From Sulfurimonas sp. C5 (GTDB lineage: Bacteria > Campylobacterota > Campylobacteria > Campylobacterales > Sulfurimonadaceae), in the NCBI RefSeq assembly GCF_029872055.1, contig NZ_JARXNQ010000001.1:124001-188000 (forward strand): DNA of 64,000 nucleotides, given 5' to 3'. The notes below the pieces were generated by a model. That model did not search any database. It was given only the letters and a program-made list of their open reading frames with translations, and was not told where the DNA came from. The translations under genes were made by a program, and so were the position numbers. This document shows, piece after piece, positions 39,393 through 48,330 of the stretch. How positions within the stretch are numbered: position 1 is the first letter of the stretch; each line of letters begins with the position of its first letter.

Positions 39393-41570
39393 TTAATTGT
39401 TTTGTTCCATTGAAATTGAACCGAGTACTTCAAAACTTGCACTTGAATCTATCTCTGCATGAGAAAGTGTTACTATATCGAGTGAAAATTTTTCAAAAAT
39501 TTCTGCAACACCACGACGTATTTGCGGGTCTACAATTACGATAACAGGTGAAATATTCTTTTGTAATACTTCAGCCGCTTTCGTACTGACGGCTTGAATC
39601 AGTGCATTTATTTCACCGACATTGAGCATAATGTTTCTTACACCGTCTTGCTCTTGAGATTTTTGTAAAAGCATCTGCTCAGTCTGCGTATCAAAGGTTA
39701 AAAGACGAATAACACCGTCATCACCTGAATACATTTGTGTAATTACACGAGAGAGCTTAGCTCTTACTTGTTCAGTAATGAGTTCAACATTTTTTGTATA
39801 CTCAGCAATATCTGCTATAGTCTCTAAAATATTCAGCATATCTTTGAGAGGAATTTTCTCATGTAGAAGCGCTTTAAGTACACGTTGAATAAGACCTATA
39901 TTGGCAACTTTAAGCACATCATCAATAATAACAGGATAATCATCTTTAATTTTATCAATAAGCGATTGGACCTCTTGACGAGTAAGAAGCTCTTCGGCAT
40001 TACGTTTGATAAGTTCACTCATGTGTGTCGAGATAACTGTTGCAGGGTCTACAACCGTATAACCGTTCATAATTGCATCTTCTTTATCTGACGGTGAAAT
40101 CCATAGGGCATCTAAACCAAAAGCAGGCTCTTTAGTAGCTTTACCTTGTATACCACCCGTAGCCATACCGCTATCCATTGCTAAAAAGTTGTCAGGCATA
40201 ATTTCACCTTCACCGATTACAACACCTTTTAAAAGTACTTGGTACTGTGTAGGCTGAAGATGCAAATTATCCCGAATACGTACTTGAGGCATTAAAAAAC
40301 CGTAATCACTTGCAATTTTTCGTCTCATAGAACGGATACGTTCTAAGAGATCCCCGCCTTGAGAAGAGTCTGCTAGTTTAATAAGTTGGTAACCGAGTGT
40401 AAGTTCCAACATCTCCACTTTTAAAATGTCCTGTAGGGCACTTTCTTCCTCTTGACGGATCTCATCTTGAGACTTTTTCGGTTTGAGTTTTTCCTGATCC
40501 TCTTGAGCCTGTCTCTCTTTAGACGTTAAAATATTTTCAACATCTAAGATGGAGAGTTCACCTTTTTCGTATTTATAAATTGACCAGCCAAGAAGTGCAA
40601 ATAAGATACCGATAAGTCCCATTGATGCAGTAGGCAGTCCAGGTACAAGAGCAAAAAGAACCATAATTCCGCCTACAATCATAAGGATCTTGGCATTACC
40701 CACCATTTGATTAATAGTACCTTCGGCAAAATTATCACCGTCACTTGATGAACGAGTAATCATAATACCTGTAGCAGTTGAAACAATAAGTGCTGGAATT
40801 TGTCCCACTAAACCATCACCGATAGTAAGTAGTGTAAATGTTGAAGCTGAATCGCTTACACTCATATCATATTGAAATACACCGATTAAAAATCCACCGA
40901 TAATATTGATAAGTGTAATGATGATTCCGGCAACGGCATCACCTTTAACAAACTTTGAAGAACCGTCCATTGCCCCATAAAAGTTTGCATCTTGAAGAAT
41001 TTCTGCACGTCTTCTTTTTGCTTCTGCGTCATCAATCAGACCGGCATTAAGATCCGCATCAACTGCCATCTGTTTTCCAGGCATTGAATCAAGTACGAAA
41101 CGAGCAGCAACCTCTGCAACCCTTGTAGAACCTTTGGTAACAACCATAAAGTTGATAATTACCAAAATAGCAAAAACAATAATACCGATTACATAGTTCC
41201 CGCCTACTACAAAGTTACCGAAGCTGGTGATAATATCACTCACAGCTTCTGGACCTTCATAACCGTGACTTAAAATCATTCTGGTTGTTGCAATGTTAAG
41301 TGCAAGCCTAAATAGAGTTAGAATGAGAATTAGTGTCGGGAAAGTTGTCAGATCTGTCGGTTTTGGAATATAAAGCGATATCAGTAGTATTAAAACCGCC
41401 ATAGCCATAGAGACTGTAAGTAACAGATCAAGTACTGATGATGGAAGCGGTACGATAATAATTGCCAAAATAGCCATTACAAAGACAACAACACTTAAGT
41501 CACGTTGTCCGAGTAAAAAGTTAAGGCTGGTACCGATTTGTTGTTTTACAGTTAATTTCTTTTTCGCCAA
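39393..41570 (-). CDS. flhA: Flagellar biosynthesis protein FlhA
   Basis: FlhA is the inner-membrane export gate of the flagellar type III system. The 725-residue protein has about eight membrane helices in the first 330 residues (FxxIPLPSSVLDLLL-like start, the FHIPEP motif region with RFVLDSMPGKQMAVDADLNAG) and a large cytoplasmic domain. The start is TTG. It follows the Rrf2 regulator on the same strand by 18 nt, so the two may be co-transcribed. No other export gene is adjacent, as in Helicobacter and Campylobacter where flagellar genes are scattered. Confidence 0.97.
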   Translation of the reverse strand: MAKKKLTVKQQIGTSLNFLLGQRDLSVVVFVMAILAIIIVPLPSSVLDLLLTVSMAMAVLILLISLYIPKPTDLTTFPTLILILTLFRLALNIATTRMILSHGYEGPEAVSDIITSFGNFVVGGNYVIGIIVFAILVIINFMVVTKGSTRVAEVAARFVLDSMPGKQMAVDADLNAGLIDDAEAKRRRAEILQDANFYGAMDGSSKFVKGDAVAGIIITLINIIGGFLIGVFQYDMSVSDSASTFTLLTIGDGLVGQIPALIVSTATGIMITRSSSDGDNFAEGTINQMVGNAKILMIVGGIMVLFALVPGLPTASMGLIGILFALLGWSIYKYEKGELSILDVENILTSKERQAQEDQEKLKPKKSQDEIRQEEESALQDILKVEMLELTLGYQLIKLADSSQGGDLLERIRSMRRKIASDYGFLMPQVRIRDNLHLQPTQYQVLLKGVVIGEGEIMPDNFLAMDSGMATGGIQGKATKEPAFGLDALWISPSDKEDAIMNGYTVVDPATVISTHMSELIKRNAEELLTRQEVQSLIDKIKDDYPVIIDDVLKVANIGLIQRVLKALLHEKIPLKDMLNILETIADIAEYTKNVELITEQVRAKLSRVITQMYSGDDGVIRLLTFDTQTEQMLLQKSQEQDGVRNIMLNVGEINALIQAVSTKAAEVLQKNISPVIVIVDPQIRRGVAEIFEKFSLDIVTLSHAEIDSSASFEVLGSISMEQNN

Positions 41571-41588
41571 TGTATCTATCTCGTCAAT

Positions 41589-41993
41589 CTAATCTTTTAA
41601 TATATCTGCTAATGTAAGTTCTTTAAGAAAATCATCTATTTTGTTTTGCAGTTTATTTAAAAACGGCCAAATAGAACACATATTTGCTCGATCAGATGGA
41701 CAATCTTTTTCTGAGGGGGAACAGTCAAAAACTGCAGGTGCTTTGCTCTCAACATGAGACAATACGTCAAGCATTGTAATCTCTTTAGGATCTTTGTTGA
41801 GTGCAAACCCGCCCTTGACACCTTTATATGATTTTAATATCTCGGCTTTTGCAAGTGATTGAAGAATTTTTGCTAAAAAACTTTTAGAAATTGCCAATTC
41901 TCTTGATAAAGATTCGCTATCCATAGGCTCTTTTGCGGATGATAAAACTATTAATGAAAGTATTGCATATTCACTTGCTTTTGTAATTAACAT
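41589..41993 (-). CDS. Rrf2 family transcriptional regulator, probable Fe-S sensor
   Basis: This 134-residue protein has the Rrf2 winged helix at the N-terminus (TKASEYAILSLIVL, then LSRELAISKSFLAKILQSLAKAEILKSYKGVKGGFAL). A cysteine triad near the C-terminus (FDC, KDC, NMC, spaced C-x6-C-x7-C) follows where IscR and NsrR bind an Fe-S cluster. Spacing differs from the x5/x5 of IscR, so cluster type is uncertain. It is upstream of flhA and divergent from rpsO. Targets cannot be read from sequence. Confidence 0.88.
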   Translation of the reverse strand: MLITKASEYAILSLIVLSSAKEPMDSESLSRELAISKSFLAKILQSLAKAEILKSYKGVKGGFALNKDPKEITMLDVLSHVESKAPAVFDCSPSEKDCPSDRANMCSIWPFLNKLQNKIDDFLKELTLADILKD

Positions 41994-42027
41994 CTTTATA
42001 TTCTTTAATAACTATATTTTGATGATT

Positions 42028-42033
42028 ATTATA
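42028..42033 (-). promoter_or_regulatory. Candidate -10 element of rrf2-flhA
   Basis: TATAAT on the minus strand lies 35 nt before the Rrf2 ATG, in the 157-nt divergent gap shared with rpsO. It supports a joint rrf2-flhA transcript. Confidence 0.4.
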
Positions 42034-42082
42034 GCTAAAAAGCCTTAAATATGTATATAAATAAATTTAAAGAAAAATTTGG

Positions 42083-42088
42083 TATAAT
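42083..42088 (+). promoter_or_regulatory. -10 element of rpsO
   Basis: A perfect TATAAT with TTTGG just before it lies 62 nt upstream of the S15 ATG. The resulting leader of roughly 55 nt is longer than for most genes here and could hold an S15 autoregulatory fold, as known for rpsO elsewhere. Confidence 0.55.
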
Positions 42089-42150
42089 TGCGCTTCAACT
42101 TTTCTGCAATTGCATTGGAGTTAGATTATTATACCTATCAGGAGGCTATT

Positions 42151-42426
42151 ATGGCTTTAGATTCGGCTAAAAAAACAGAGATTATTGCAAAATATGGTCG
42201 CAACGAAAACGACACTGGTTCAAGTGAAGTTCAAATTGCACTTTTAACACATAGAATTGCAGAGTTAACAGAACACTTAAAAGTGTTTAAAAAAGATCAC
42301 GCATCACGTCTTGGACTACTTAAATTAGTTGGTCAACGTCGTCGTCTTATGAAATATTTCAAAAGAACTAACAAAGATGGTTACCAAGCTCTTGTAAGCT
42401 CTTTAGGAATTCGTGATAACATCTAA
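42151..42426 (+). CDS. rpsO: 30S ribosomal protein S15
   Basis: S15 binds 16S rRNA early in 30S assembly. The 91-residue protein starts [12 protein letters not shown] and has the S15 core [40 protein letters not shown] and RTNKDGYQ. The ATG at 42151 is chosen because a perfect AGGAGG lies at 42140-42145. An in-frame ATG 63 nt upstream falls in the leader. A perfect terminator follows. Confidence 0.97.
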   Translation: MALDSAKKTEIIAKYGRNENDTGSSEVQIALLTHRIAELTEHLKVFKKDHASRLGLLKLVGQRRRLMKYFKRTNKDGYQALVSSLGIRDNI

Positions 42427-42442
42427 TTACACTCCTTCTAAG

Positions 42443-42478
42443 TTTATCCATCTCTTTTTTTGAGATGGATAAATTTTT
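42443..42478 (+). terminator. Intrinsic terminator of rpsO
   Basis: A perfect 12-bp stem (TTTATCCATCTC with GAGATGGATAAA) closes a 7-T loop and is followed by five T residues, 16 nt after the rpsO stop. The strongest terminator on the left of the window. Confidence 0.88.
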
Positions 42479-42589
42479 CTTTCTTTAAAACATTTCAATT
42501 ACTCTTTAAAAATTTTCCTTTGTACCGCTTTTAGCATATTTATATTTTTACTTTATTTATTGTGTTATTCGTTTGTTAAGATTATATGC

Positions 42590-42595
42590 TATATT
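42590..42595 (+). promoter_or_regulatory. Candidate -10 element of the alcohol dehydrogenase gene
   Basis: TATATT lies 28 nt before the ATG, and a GAGGAAG ribosome site lies between. It follows the rpsO terminator, so a new promoter is needed here. Confidence 0.38.
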
Positions 42596-42623
42596 ATTTC
42601 TCATAAAAAGATGAGGAAGTATT

Positions 42624-43769
42624 ATGAATGATTTTACATATTATAATCCTACTAAAATAGAGTTTGGTAAGGGTAAAGAAAAAAATATAGGTACCTATAT
42701 AAAAGAGGCTGGATATGACAGTGTATTGTTAGTTTACGGTACAGGAAGTATAAAAAAAAGCAGTTTGTATGATGATACTATTGCCTCTCTTAAAAAAGCA
42801 GGTCTTGAATTTGAAGAACTTAGCGGAATTGTCAGTAATCCATCATTAGATAAAGTGTACGAGGGTATACAAATAGCTAAAGATAAAAAGATTCAGGCTG
42901 TCCTTGGTGTAGGAGGCGGTTCTGTTGCAGATTCTGTTAAAGCTATTGCTGCAGGTGCAAAATATGATGGAGATGTCTGGGACTTTTTTATCCAAAAAGC
43001 ACAGATTACAGAAGCACTTCCGGTATTTACCGTAATGACACTTGCTGCAACTGCCAGTGAGATGAACGGAAATTCAGTTATTACCAAGGAAGATACAAAA
43101 CAAAAATATTCAATCTCATCTGTGCTTGTAAATCCAATAGTCTCTGTTATCAATCCCGAGTTAATGGCAACAGTAAGTAAAGATTATCTTGCATATTCGG
43201 CAGTTGATGCAATTGCACACACTATAGAAGTTTATTTTACTGCCACGTCACATCCAAATTTCAATTCGAGAATCGTAGAAGCTATTATAAAAACTATAAT
43301 GGAAACGACAGAGAACTTGATAGAAAATCCAGATAATTATGATGCAAGAGGTGAGTTTGCATGGGCAGCTACACAAGCACTCAATGGTCTTACTCCTTCA
43401 GGAACTTTTGGCGGAAATTTTCCAAATCATATGATTGAGCATGCATTGTCTGCACTTTACAATGTACCTCATGGTGCAGGACTTTCAGTTGTAATTCCTG
43501 CATGGATGAAGTGGTATAAGGAAAAAAATCTTCCTCAGTTTGAACGTTTTGCAAAAGAAGTGTTTAATCTTCAAGGTGCAGAAGCAGGAATTAGAGCACT
43601 TGAAGCATGGTTTGAAAAGATAGGCTCACCTGTTTCACTAGAACAAGCAGATATTCCTAGAGAGGATATAGGGGAGATTGCTAAAAATGCAGCAGGATTA
43701 GCTATACTTTGGGGTATGGGAGATATTTATAGTCAAGAAACAATTGTAGATATTCTAAAAAAAGCATAG
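42624..43769 (+). CDS. Iron-containing alcohol dehydrogenase (YqhD/Bdh-like)
   Basis: This 381-residue NAD(P)-dependent group III alcohol dehydrogenase has the phosphate loop GVGGGSVADSVKAIA and metal ligands in AVDAIAHTIE (Asp, His) and FPNHMIEHALSALYNVPHGAGLS (two His). The YNPTKIEFGKGKEKNIG start fits the YqhD/butanol dehydrogenase branch, which reduces aldehydes with NADPH. The following gene encodes an MdaB-like quinone reductase. The pair, 9 nt apart and preceded by its own promoter, suggests a response to reactive aldehydes or quinones; this is inference. Confidence 0.91.
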   Translation: MNDFTYYNPTKIEFGKGKEKNIGTYIKEAGYDSVLLVYGTGSIKKSSLYDDTIASLKKAGLEFEELSGIVSNPSLDKVYEGIQIAKDKKIQAVLGVGGGSVADSVKAIAAGAKYDGDVWDFFIQKAQITEALPVFTVMTLAATASEMNGNSVITKEDTKQKYSISSVLVNPIVSVINPELMATVSKDYLAYSAVDAIAHTIEVYFTATSHPNFNSRIVEAIIKTIMETTENLIENPDNYDARGEFAWAATQALNGLTPSGTFGGNFPNHMIEHALSALYNVPHGAGLSVVIPAWMKWYKEKNLPQFERFAKEVFNLQGAEAGIRALEAWFEKIGSPVSLEQADIPREDIGEIAKNAAGLAILWGMGDIYSQETIVDILKKA

Positions 43770-43778
43770 GAGAATGTT

Positions 43779-44369
43779 ATGGCAAATGTGCTAATAATAA
43801 ACGGACATCAAAGATACGATAATATAGCCGAAGGAAAATTAACACAAACCTTTATCGATGCACAAAATGAATTTTGTTTAAAGAATGGATTTGAGGTAAA
43901 AAACAGCATAGTTGAAAGTGATTATGATGTTCAAGAAGAGATTGAAAAGTTTGCCTGGGCAGATTACATAATATTACAATATCCTGTATTTTGGATGGGT
44001 GTACCTTGGATCACAAAAAAATATATAGATGAGGTATTCTCTGGAGGTGCGGGGAGAGTCACTTATATGAATGACGGTAGAAGCCAAGATGATTCTTCTA
44101 AAAAGTACGGTTCAGGCGGGCTTATGAAAGAGAAAAAATATATGTTAAGTTTGACATATAACTGTCCGGCATCAGAGTTTGATAACAAAGAAGGTTTTTT
44201 TGATGGGCTTACTCTTGATGAAGCTAATGTTGCAGTCCATAAGACTTTTCAGTTTTGTGGTGCAAAGCCGTTACAAACTTATTCTGTACATGATATCTTT
44301 AAAGGTGATATGGATATTGATAGTGAGGTTGAAAAGCTTAAGACAATATTGTCTCAAAACTTCCTATAA
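43779..44369 (+). CDS. MdaB-like NAD(P)H quinone reductase
   Basis: This 196-residue flavodoxin-like protein belongs to the NQO/MdaB family: VLIINGHQRY at the N-terminus, ADYIILQYPVFWMGVPWITKKYIDEVF, then GGLMKEKKYMLSLTYN. MdaB reduces quinones by two electrons and protects Helicobacter from oxidative stress. It shares a short operon with the alcohol dehydrogenase and ends at a bidirectional hairpin. Confidence 0.88.
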   Translation: MANVLIINGHQRYDNIAEGKLTQTFIDAQNEFCLKNGFEVKNSIVESDYDVQEEIEKFAWADYIILQYPVFWMGVPWITKKYIDEVFSGGAGRVTYMNDGRSQDDSSKKYGSGGLMKEKKYMLSLTYNCPASEFDNKEGFFDGLTLDEANVAVHKTFQFCGAKPLQTYSVHDIFKGDMDIDSEVEKLKTILSQNFL

Positions 44370-44372
44370 ATA

Positions 44373-44395
44373 ACAAGTGGTGCAATCCCACTTGT
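44373..44395. terminator. Bidirectional hairpin between mdaB-like and kdsB
   Basis: A perfect 8-bp stem (ACAAGTGG with CCACTTGT) and 7-nt loop fill the 30-nt gap between convergent genes. AT-rich tails follow on both strands, though neither is a pure T tract. Confidence 0.5.
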
Positions 44396-44399
44396 AAAA

Positions 44400-45119
44400 T
44401 TATTTTAAAAATATCTCTATAGCTCTTGCAAGATCTTCTTTCGTATCGATTCCAAAACCTGTTGACGCTACTTTTACCATAGCTATTTTTTTCTCATGAT
44501 AGATGGCACGCAGTTGTTCCAGCTTTTCAATATCTTCGATTGGAGCATCTCCAAGATTACAAAACTCTTGCAGACTTTTTTTAGAAAATCCATAGATTCC
44601 AATGTGTCCGAAATATTTTGCTCCGCCACCTGCATTATGAGGAATTTTTGCTCTTGAAAAATATATAGCATTGCCATTTGTATTTAAAACTACTTTAACA
44701 AGATTTGGATCTTCTGCAGCTTCGGCATTAATAGCGTTATAACAGCTACCCATAATGAACTCTTCGTTCTCTTCTTGTAGTTTTTTTAGTTTTGTTTGTA
44801 AAGATTTTACAACTTCCGGTTCAATAAAAGGTTCATCTGCCTGTACGTTGATAATGAGTTCATCATTAGGCAGATTAAGAAGAGTTGCACATTCGTGAAT
44901 TCTGTCAGTTCCACTTTTATGGGTAGTAGACGTTAACATGGCTTTTACACCGTGAGCTTCACAAATTTCAACTATTTTTTCATCATCTGCAGCAACTACA
45001 ACGTTATCTAAATGCTCAACACGTTTTGCAGTCCTTACAACCATAGGTAAACCGCCGATATCGGCTATTACTTTTTCTGGAAATCTTGTTGAAGCAAGTC
45101 TTGCTGGAATAATTATCAT
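44400..45119 (-). CDS. kdsB: CMP-KDO synthetase
   Basis: KdsB activates KDO with CTP for lipopolysaccharide inner core. The 239-residue protein has the nucleotidyltransferase motif IIPARLASTRFPEKVIADIGG, INVQADEPFI and the KIPHNAGGGAKYFGHIGIYGF segment. It converges with the mdaB-like gene and diverges from trmN6. lpxK elsewhere in the window is another LPS gene. Confidence 0.96.
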   Translation of the reverse strand: MIIIPARLASTRFPEKVIADIGGLPMVVRTAKRVEHLDNVVVAADDEKIVEICEAHGVKAMLTSTTHKSGTDRIHECATLLNLPNDELIINVQADEPFIEPEVVKSLQTKLKKLQEENEEFIMGSCYNAINAEAAEDPNLVKVVLNTNGNAIYFSRAKIPHNAGGGAKYFGHIGIYGFSKKSLQEFCNLGDAPIEDIEKLEQLRAIYHEKKIAMVKVASTGFGIDTKEDLARAIEIFLK

Positions 45120-45140
45120 TTTGTTTTAAATCCCTTTTGA

Positions 45141-45158
45141 TATAATGTCACAATTATA
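45141..45158. promoter_or_regulatory. Overlapping divergent promoters for kdsB and trmN6-like gene
   Basis: TATAAT on the plus strand and ATTATA (TATAAT on minus) face outward, 6 nt apart, in the 63-nt gap between the two divergent genes. Each lies a suitable distance from its start codon, and the two polymerases would compete. The plus-strand gene has an AAGGGG ribosome site. Confidence 0.5.
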
Positions 45159-45182
45159 TCATAGTGCACTTTAAGGGGTTTA

Positions 45183-45878
45183 ATGATCTTACACCAGCCT
45201 GATGAAGGATATTGTTACAACAGCGATTCTCTTTTCTTATATGATTTTATAAATCAGTTCAATCCAAAAGGAAGAGTTTTGGATGTTGGTGCCGGATGTG
45301 GTGTAGTTGGACTTTTAGTTGCAAGAGATAATAAAAAAGTTAGTTTAGAAGCTGTTGAAAAACAAGAAGCTTTTGTTCAGTATGCCGAGAAAAATGCGAA
45401 GGAAAACTCAATTGAGTATAAGGTGTATCATACAGATTTCACCTCTTTGGAAGTTGATGAAAAATATGATTACATTATTTCAAATCCTCCATTTTATCCT
45501 TCAGGTGCACAAAGAAGCGATAATGAGATGCTGTTTCATGCACGTTATGATGTAAATCTACCGATGGAGCAGTTTTTTAAAAAAGTTTCACAGCTTTTAA
45601 AACCGAAATCTCATTTTATTTTTTGTTATGATGCAACACAGTTTGGACTTGTATGTGCAGAACTTGCAAAAGTAAAAATGAGAGTTGTAGATGTACGTTT
45701 TGTTCATCCTAAAGTTGATCGCGCGGCATCCATAGTGATGGTGCATGCAAGAAACGGCTCAAACGCTTTAATGAAGGTATGGCCTCCTTTTGTCAGTTTT
45801 ATAGGAAATGAACAAAGCGATGAATCAAAAGAGATATATAAAAAAGCAAATACACAGAGTATAAAATGTCAGATTTAA
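45183..45878 (+). CDS. TrmN6-like adenine N6-methyltransferase
   Basis: This 231-residue protein has the motif order of tRNA1Val (m6A37) methyltransferase YfiC/TrmN6: QPDEGYCYNSDSLFLYDFI at the start, SAM motif VLDVGAGCGVVGLLVA, and the NPPFY catalytic motif of N6-adenine methyltransferases. The substrate, tRNA1Val A37, is inferred from the family. The 3' end overlaps the next gene by 13 nt. Confidence 0.88.
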   Translation: MILHQPDEGYCYNSDSLFLYDFINQFNPKGRVLDVGAGCGVVGLLVARDNKKVSLEAVEKQEAFVQYAEKNAKENSIEYKVYHTDFTSLEVDEKYDYIISNPPFYPSGAQRSDNEMLFHARYDVNLPMEQFFKKVSQLLKPKSHFIFCYDATQFGLVCAELAKVKMRVVDVRFVHPKVDRAASIVMVHARNGSNALMKVWPPFVSFIGNEQSDESKEIYKKANTQSIKCQI

Positions 45879-46246
45879 TGAAACAAGAGGGCTTTCCGTA
45901 CGCATTTAATCCTTCCGCATGTGAAACTTGTGAAGGAAGATGTTGCACAGGGGAGAGCGGATATATTTATGTCACAAAAGATGAGATCTTTGCCATTGCA
46001 GATCTATTAGAGATGGATGTTAATGATTTTGCGATAAAATATCTCTTCAAAACAGGGTACAAATACTCTATTAAAGAGAATCAAATCGGAGACTCTTACG
46101 AGTGTGTTTTTTATGATCGAGAAACCAATGGATGTAAGATTTATGAAGCACGTCCAACTCAATGTAGAACTTTTCCGTTTTGGGACTATTTTAAAACAAG
46201 GGTACAAGAAGTAAAAGATGAGTGCCCAGGGATAGTTGATGTATAA
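45866..46246 (+). CDS. YkgJ family cysteine-cluster protein
   Basis: This 126-residue protein has eight cysteines in a YkgJ/UPF0153 pattern: CETCEGRCC near residue 15, then CVFYDRETNGCKIYEARPTQCRTFPFWD. The family is thought to bind zinc or an Fe-S cluster; the role is unknown. It is coupled to the methyltransferase (13-nt overlap) and to the lipoprotein gene that starts within its last codons. Confidence 0.86.
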   Translation: MSDLMKQEGFPYAFNPSACETCEGRCCTGESGYIYVTKDEIFAIADLLEMDVNDFAIKYLFKTGYKYSIKENQIGDSYECVFYDRETNGCKIYEARPTQCRTFPFWDYFKTRVQEVKDECPGIVDV

Positions 46247-47534
46247 AATTTTTCTAATTTTCTTTGTTACTGTTCTCTTTACGGCTTGTTCAACAATGCA
46301 GCAACAAGCACCTGCATCAAATAAAAAAGTATTTGCTCAGGAAGATGCGTATATTATGTTCGCTCTTCGTGCCGAGCAGGTAAAAAGCTATAAAACAGCA
46401 GCAGAACTATTTGAAAAACTTTATCAAAAATCTCAAAAAGAAGAGTATCTTATACGCTCTTTAGAAAATAGATATTTGGCTAAAGATTATGAAGATGTTG
46501 TAACTCTTGTTAACAAGTATTTAGAAGAAACTTTAAAAGATAAGCGTCAGCTTCTCAGATATAAAATTGCATCCTTGGCAGAATTGCAGAAGATTCCAGA
46601 AGCCAAAAGTTTGGCACTGGCATTGGCGAAGAAGACACAAAAAAGTGAAGATTATATTTTAACTGCAGATGTATATATCAAAAATCATGAATATGAAGAT
46701 GCTCTTAAATATCTTGAAAGTGCTTATGCAAAAGAATATGATGAAAAAATTCTTGATAAGATGGCGATTATTTTATACATTAATCTTTCAAGAAAAAAAG
46801 ATGCTATAGCAGAATTAGAAACTCATACAAGGGTGCATGGCTGTTCAGAACTCATATGTAACAGACTTATAGGTATATATAGCAATGAAAATAATATTGA
46901 AGGTTTACTGAGTGTTTATAAACGTAAATATGCTTTGACAAAAGATAGTGAAATAGCAAAAAAAATCATTCAAATTTACGGATACAATAGAGACTACATA
47001 AAGTTGATGAACTTTTTAGAAGAGAGCGGTGAAGATGATGCATTGTTATTACAGCTATATCTCTCAGCAAGAGATTTTCAAAAAGCATTTATTCTAGCAG
47101 ATAAGCTTTATAAAAATGACGGTTCACTTGAATATCTTGGACAAAGTGCTATTTATGAGTATGAAGCAAATAAAAAAGATCTTAACAAAAAAGTTTTAGA
47201 CAGTGTTATTGACAAACTTACAAAAGTTGTGAAACAAAACAGTGACAGTCTTTATAAAAATTATTTAGGATATATCCTGATTGATCATGAGATAGACGTA
47301 AAACTGGGGATGAAATATATCAAAGAGGTATTAAAAGTAAAACCCGATTCAGGATACTATTTAGATTCACTAGCTTGGGGCTATTATAAACTCGGACAAT
47401 GCAAAAAGGCAAAAAAACTGATGCTTAAGGTCAAAAAACTCGAAGGTGGCGATGACCCGGAAGTGGATATGCATATGAAAAAAATTAACCAGTGTTTAAA
47501 AAATAAAATTCAAAGAGGAAAAAGTAATAAATGA
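46239..47534 (+). CDS. TPR-repeat lipoprotein
   Basis: This 431-residue protein begins [18 protein letters not shown]: a signal peptide with a lipobox-like FTAC and lipidation Cys at 17. The rest is helical with TPR-like repeats (for example [41 protein letters not shown]). It is probably a periplasmic scaffold on the outer or inner membrane. The ATG at 46239 is preferred; a TTG sits directly before it. Overlap with trpC is 4 nt. Confidence 0.82.
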   Translation: MYKIFLIFFVTVLFTACSTMQQQAPASNKKVFAQEDAYIMFALRAEQVKSYKTAAELFEKLYQKSQKEEYLIRSLENRYLAKDYEDVVTLVNKYLEETLKDKRQLLRYKIASLAELQKIPEAKSLALALAKKTQKSEDYILTADVYIKNHEYEDALKYLESAYAKEYDEKILDKMAIILYINLSRKKDAIAELETHTRVHGCSELICNRLIGIYSNENNIEGLLSVYKRKYALTKDSEIAKKIIQIYGYNRDYIKLMNFLEESGEDDALLLQLYLSARDFQKAFILADKLYKNDGSLEYLGQSAIYEYEANKKDLNKKVLDSVIDKLTKVVKQNSDSLYKNYLGYILIDHEIDVKLGMKYIKEVLKVKPDSGYYLDSLAWGYYKLGQCKKAKKLMLKVKKLEGGDDPEVDMHMKKINQCLKNKIQRGKSNK

Positions 47535-48328
47535 TTTTAGATGATATTATCAAGAAAACAAAAGAAGACTTAGCAAAAAGAGAAGCAGAATATTCTATGG
47601 ATTGGCTTGGGCGTTCACTCGCTTTTAATGCAAGACAACCGCGTGATGTATTTCCATATCTTACTGCAACTGAAGAAGATCCGTATAGAATTATTTCTGA
47701 GGTAAAAAAGGCTTCTCCATCAAAGGGTGTTATTCGTGAAAACTTCGATCCCCTTGCAATTGCTCAAAGTTATGAAAGAGGTGGGGCGAGTGCAATATCT
47801 GTTTTAACAGAGCCTCATTTTTTCCAAGGAAGTTTAGATTATTTAGCTGGTATTAGAAGATATGTGGGTATTCCGTTACTAAGAAAAGATTTTATCGTTT
47901 CAAAATATCAAATTTTAGAAGCACTTGTGTATGGTGCAGACTTTATTTTACTTATTGCCGCAGCACTTTCAAAGGGTGAATTAAAAGAACTTTTAGCATA
48001 TACAAGACACTTGGGTATGGAAGCTTTGGTTGAGGTTCATGACAAATCTGACCTTGTAAAAGCTATATATGCGGGAAGTGATATTATTGGTATTAATCAT
48101 AGAAATCTTCAAACGTTTGAGATGGATATGGAACTGTCGTATAAATTAATTCCGCTTATTCCAAACGGAAAAGTGATTGTAGCGGAGAGCGGTATCTATG
48201 AGCATGGACAACTTGAAGATTTAAGCAAAGCTGGTGTTGATGCTTTCCTTGTAGGTGAGTCATTAATGCGTCAAGATGATGAAGAAGCAGCTCTGAGAAC
48301 ATTAAAATATGGAAACGCAGGAAACTAG
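47531..48328 (+). CDS. trpC: Indole-3-glycerol phosphate synthase
   Basis: TrpC closes the indole ring in tryptophan synthesis. The 265-residue barrel has [14 protein letters not shown] (catalytic Lys), [40 protein letters not shown] and VAESGI, all conserved. No other trp genes are nearby. The ATGA overlap with the lipoprotein gene and the 2-nt gap to dapE make this an unrelated-function operon, common in this phylum. Confidence 0.97.
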   Translation: MILDDIIKKTKEDLAKREAEYSMDWLGRSLAFNARQPRDVFPYLTATEEDPYRIISEVKKASPSKGVIRENFDPLAIAQSYERGGASAISVLTEPHFFQGSLDYLAGIRRYVGIPLLRKDFIVSKYQILEALVYGADFILLIAAALSKGELKELLAYTRHLGMEALVEVHDKSDLVKAIYAGSDIIGINHRNLQTFEMDMELSYKLIPLIPNGKVIVAESGIYEHGQLEDLSKAGVDAFLVGESLMRQDDEEAALRTLKYGNAGN

Positions 48329-48330
48329 TT

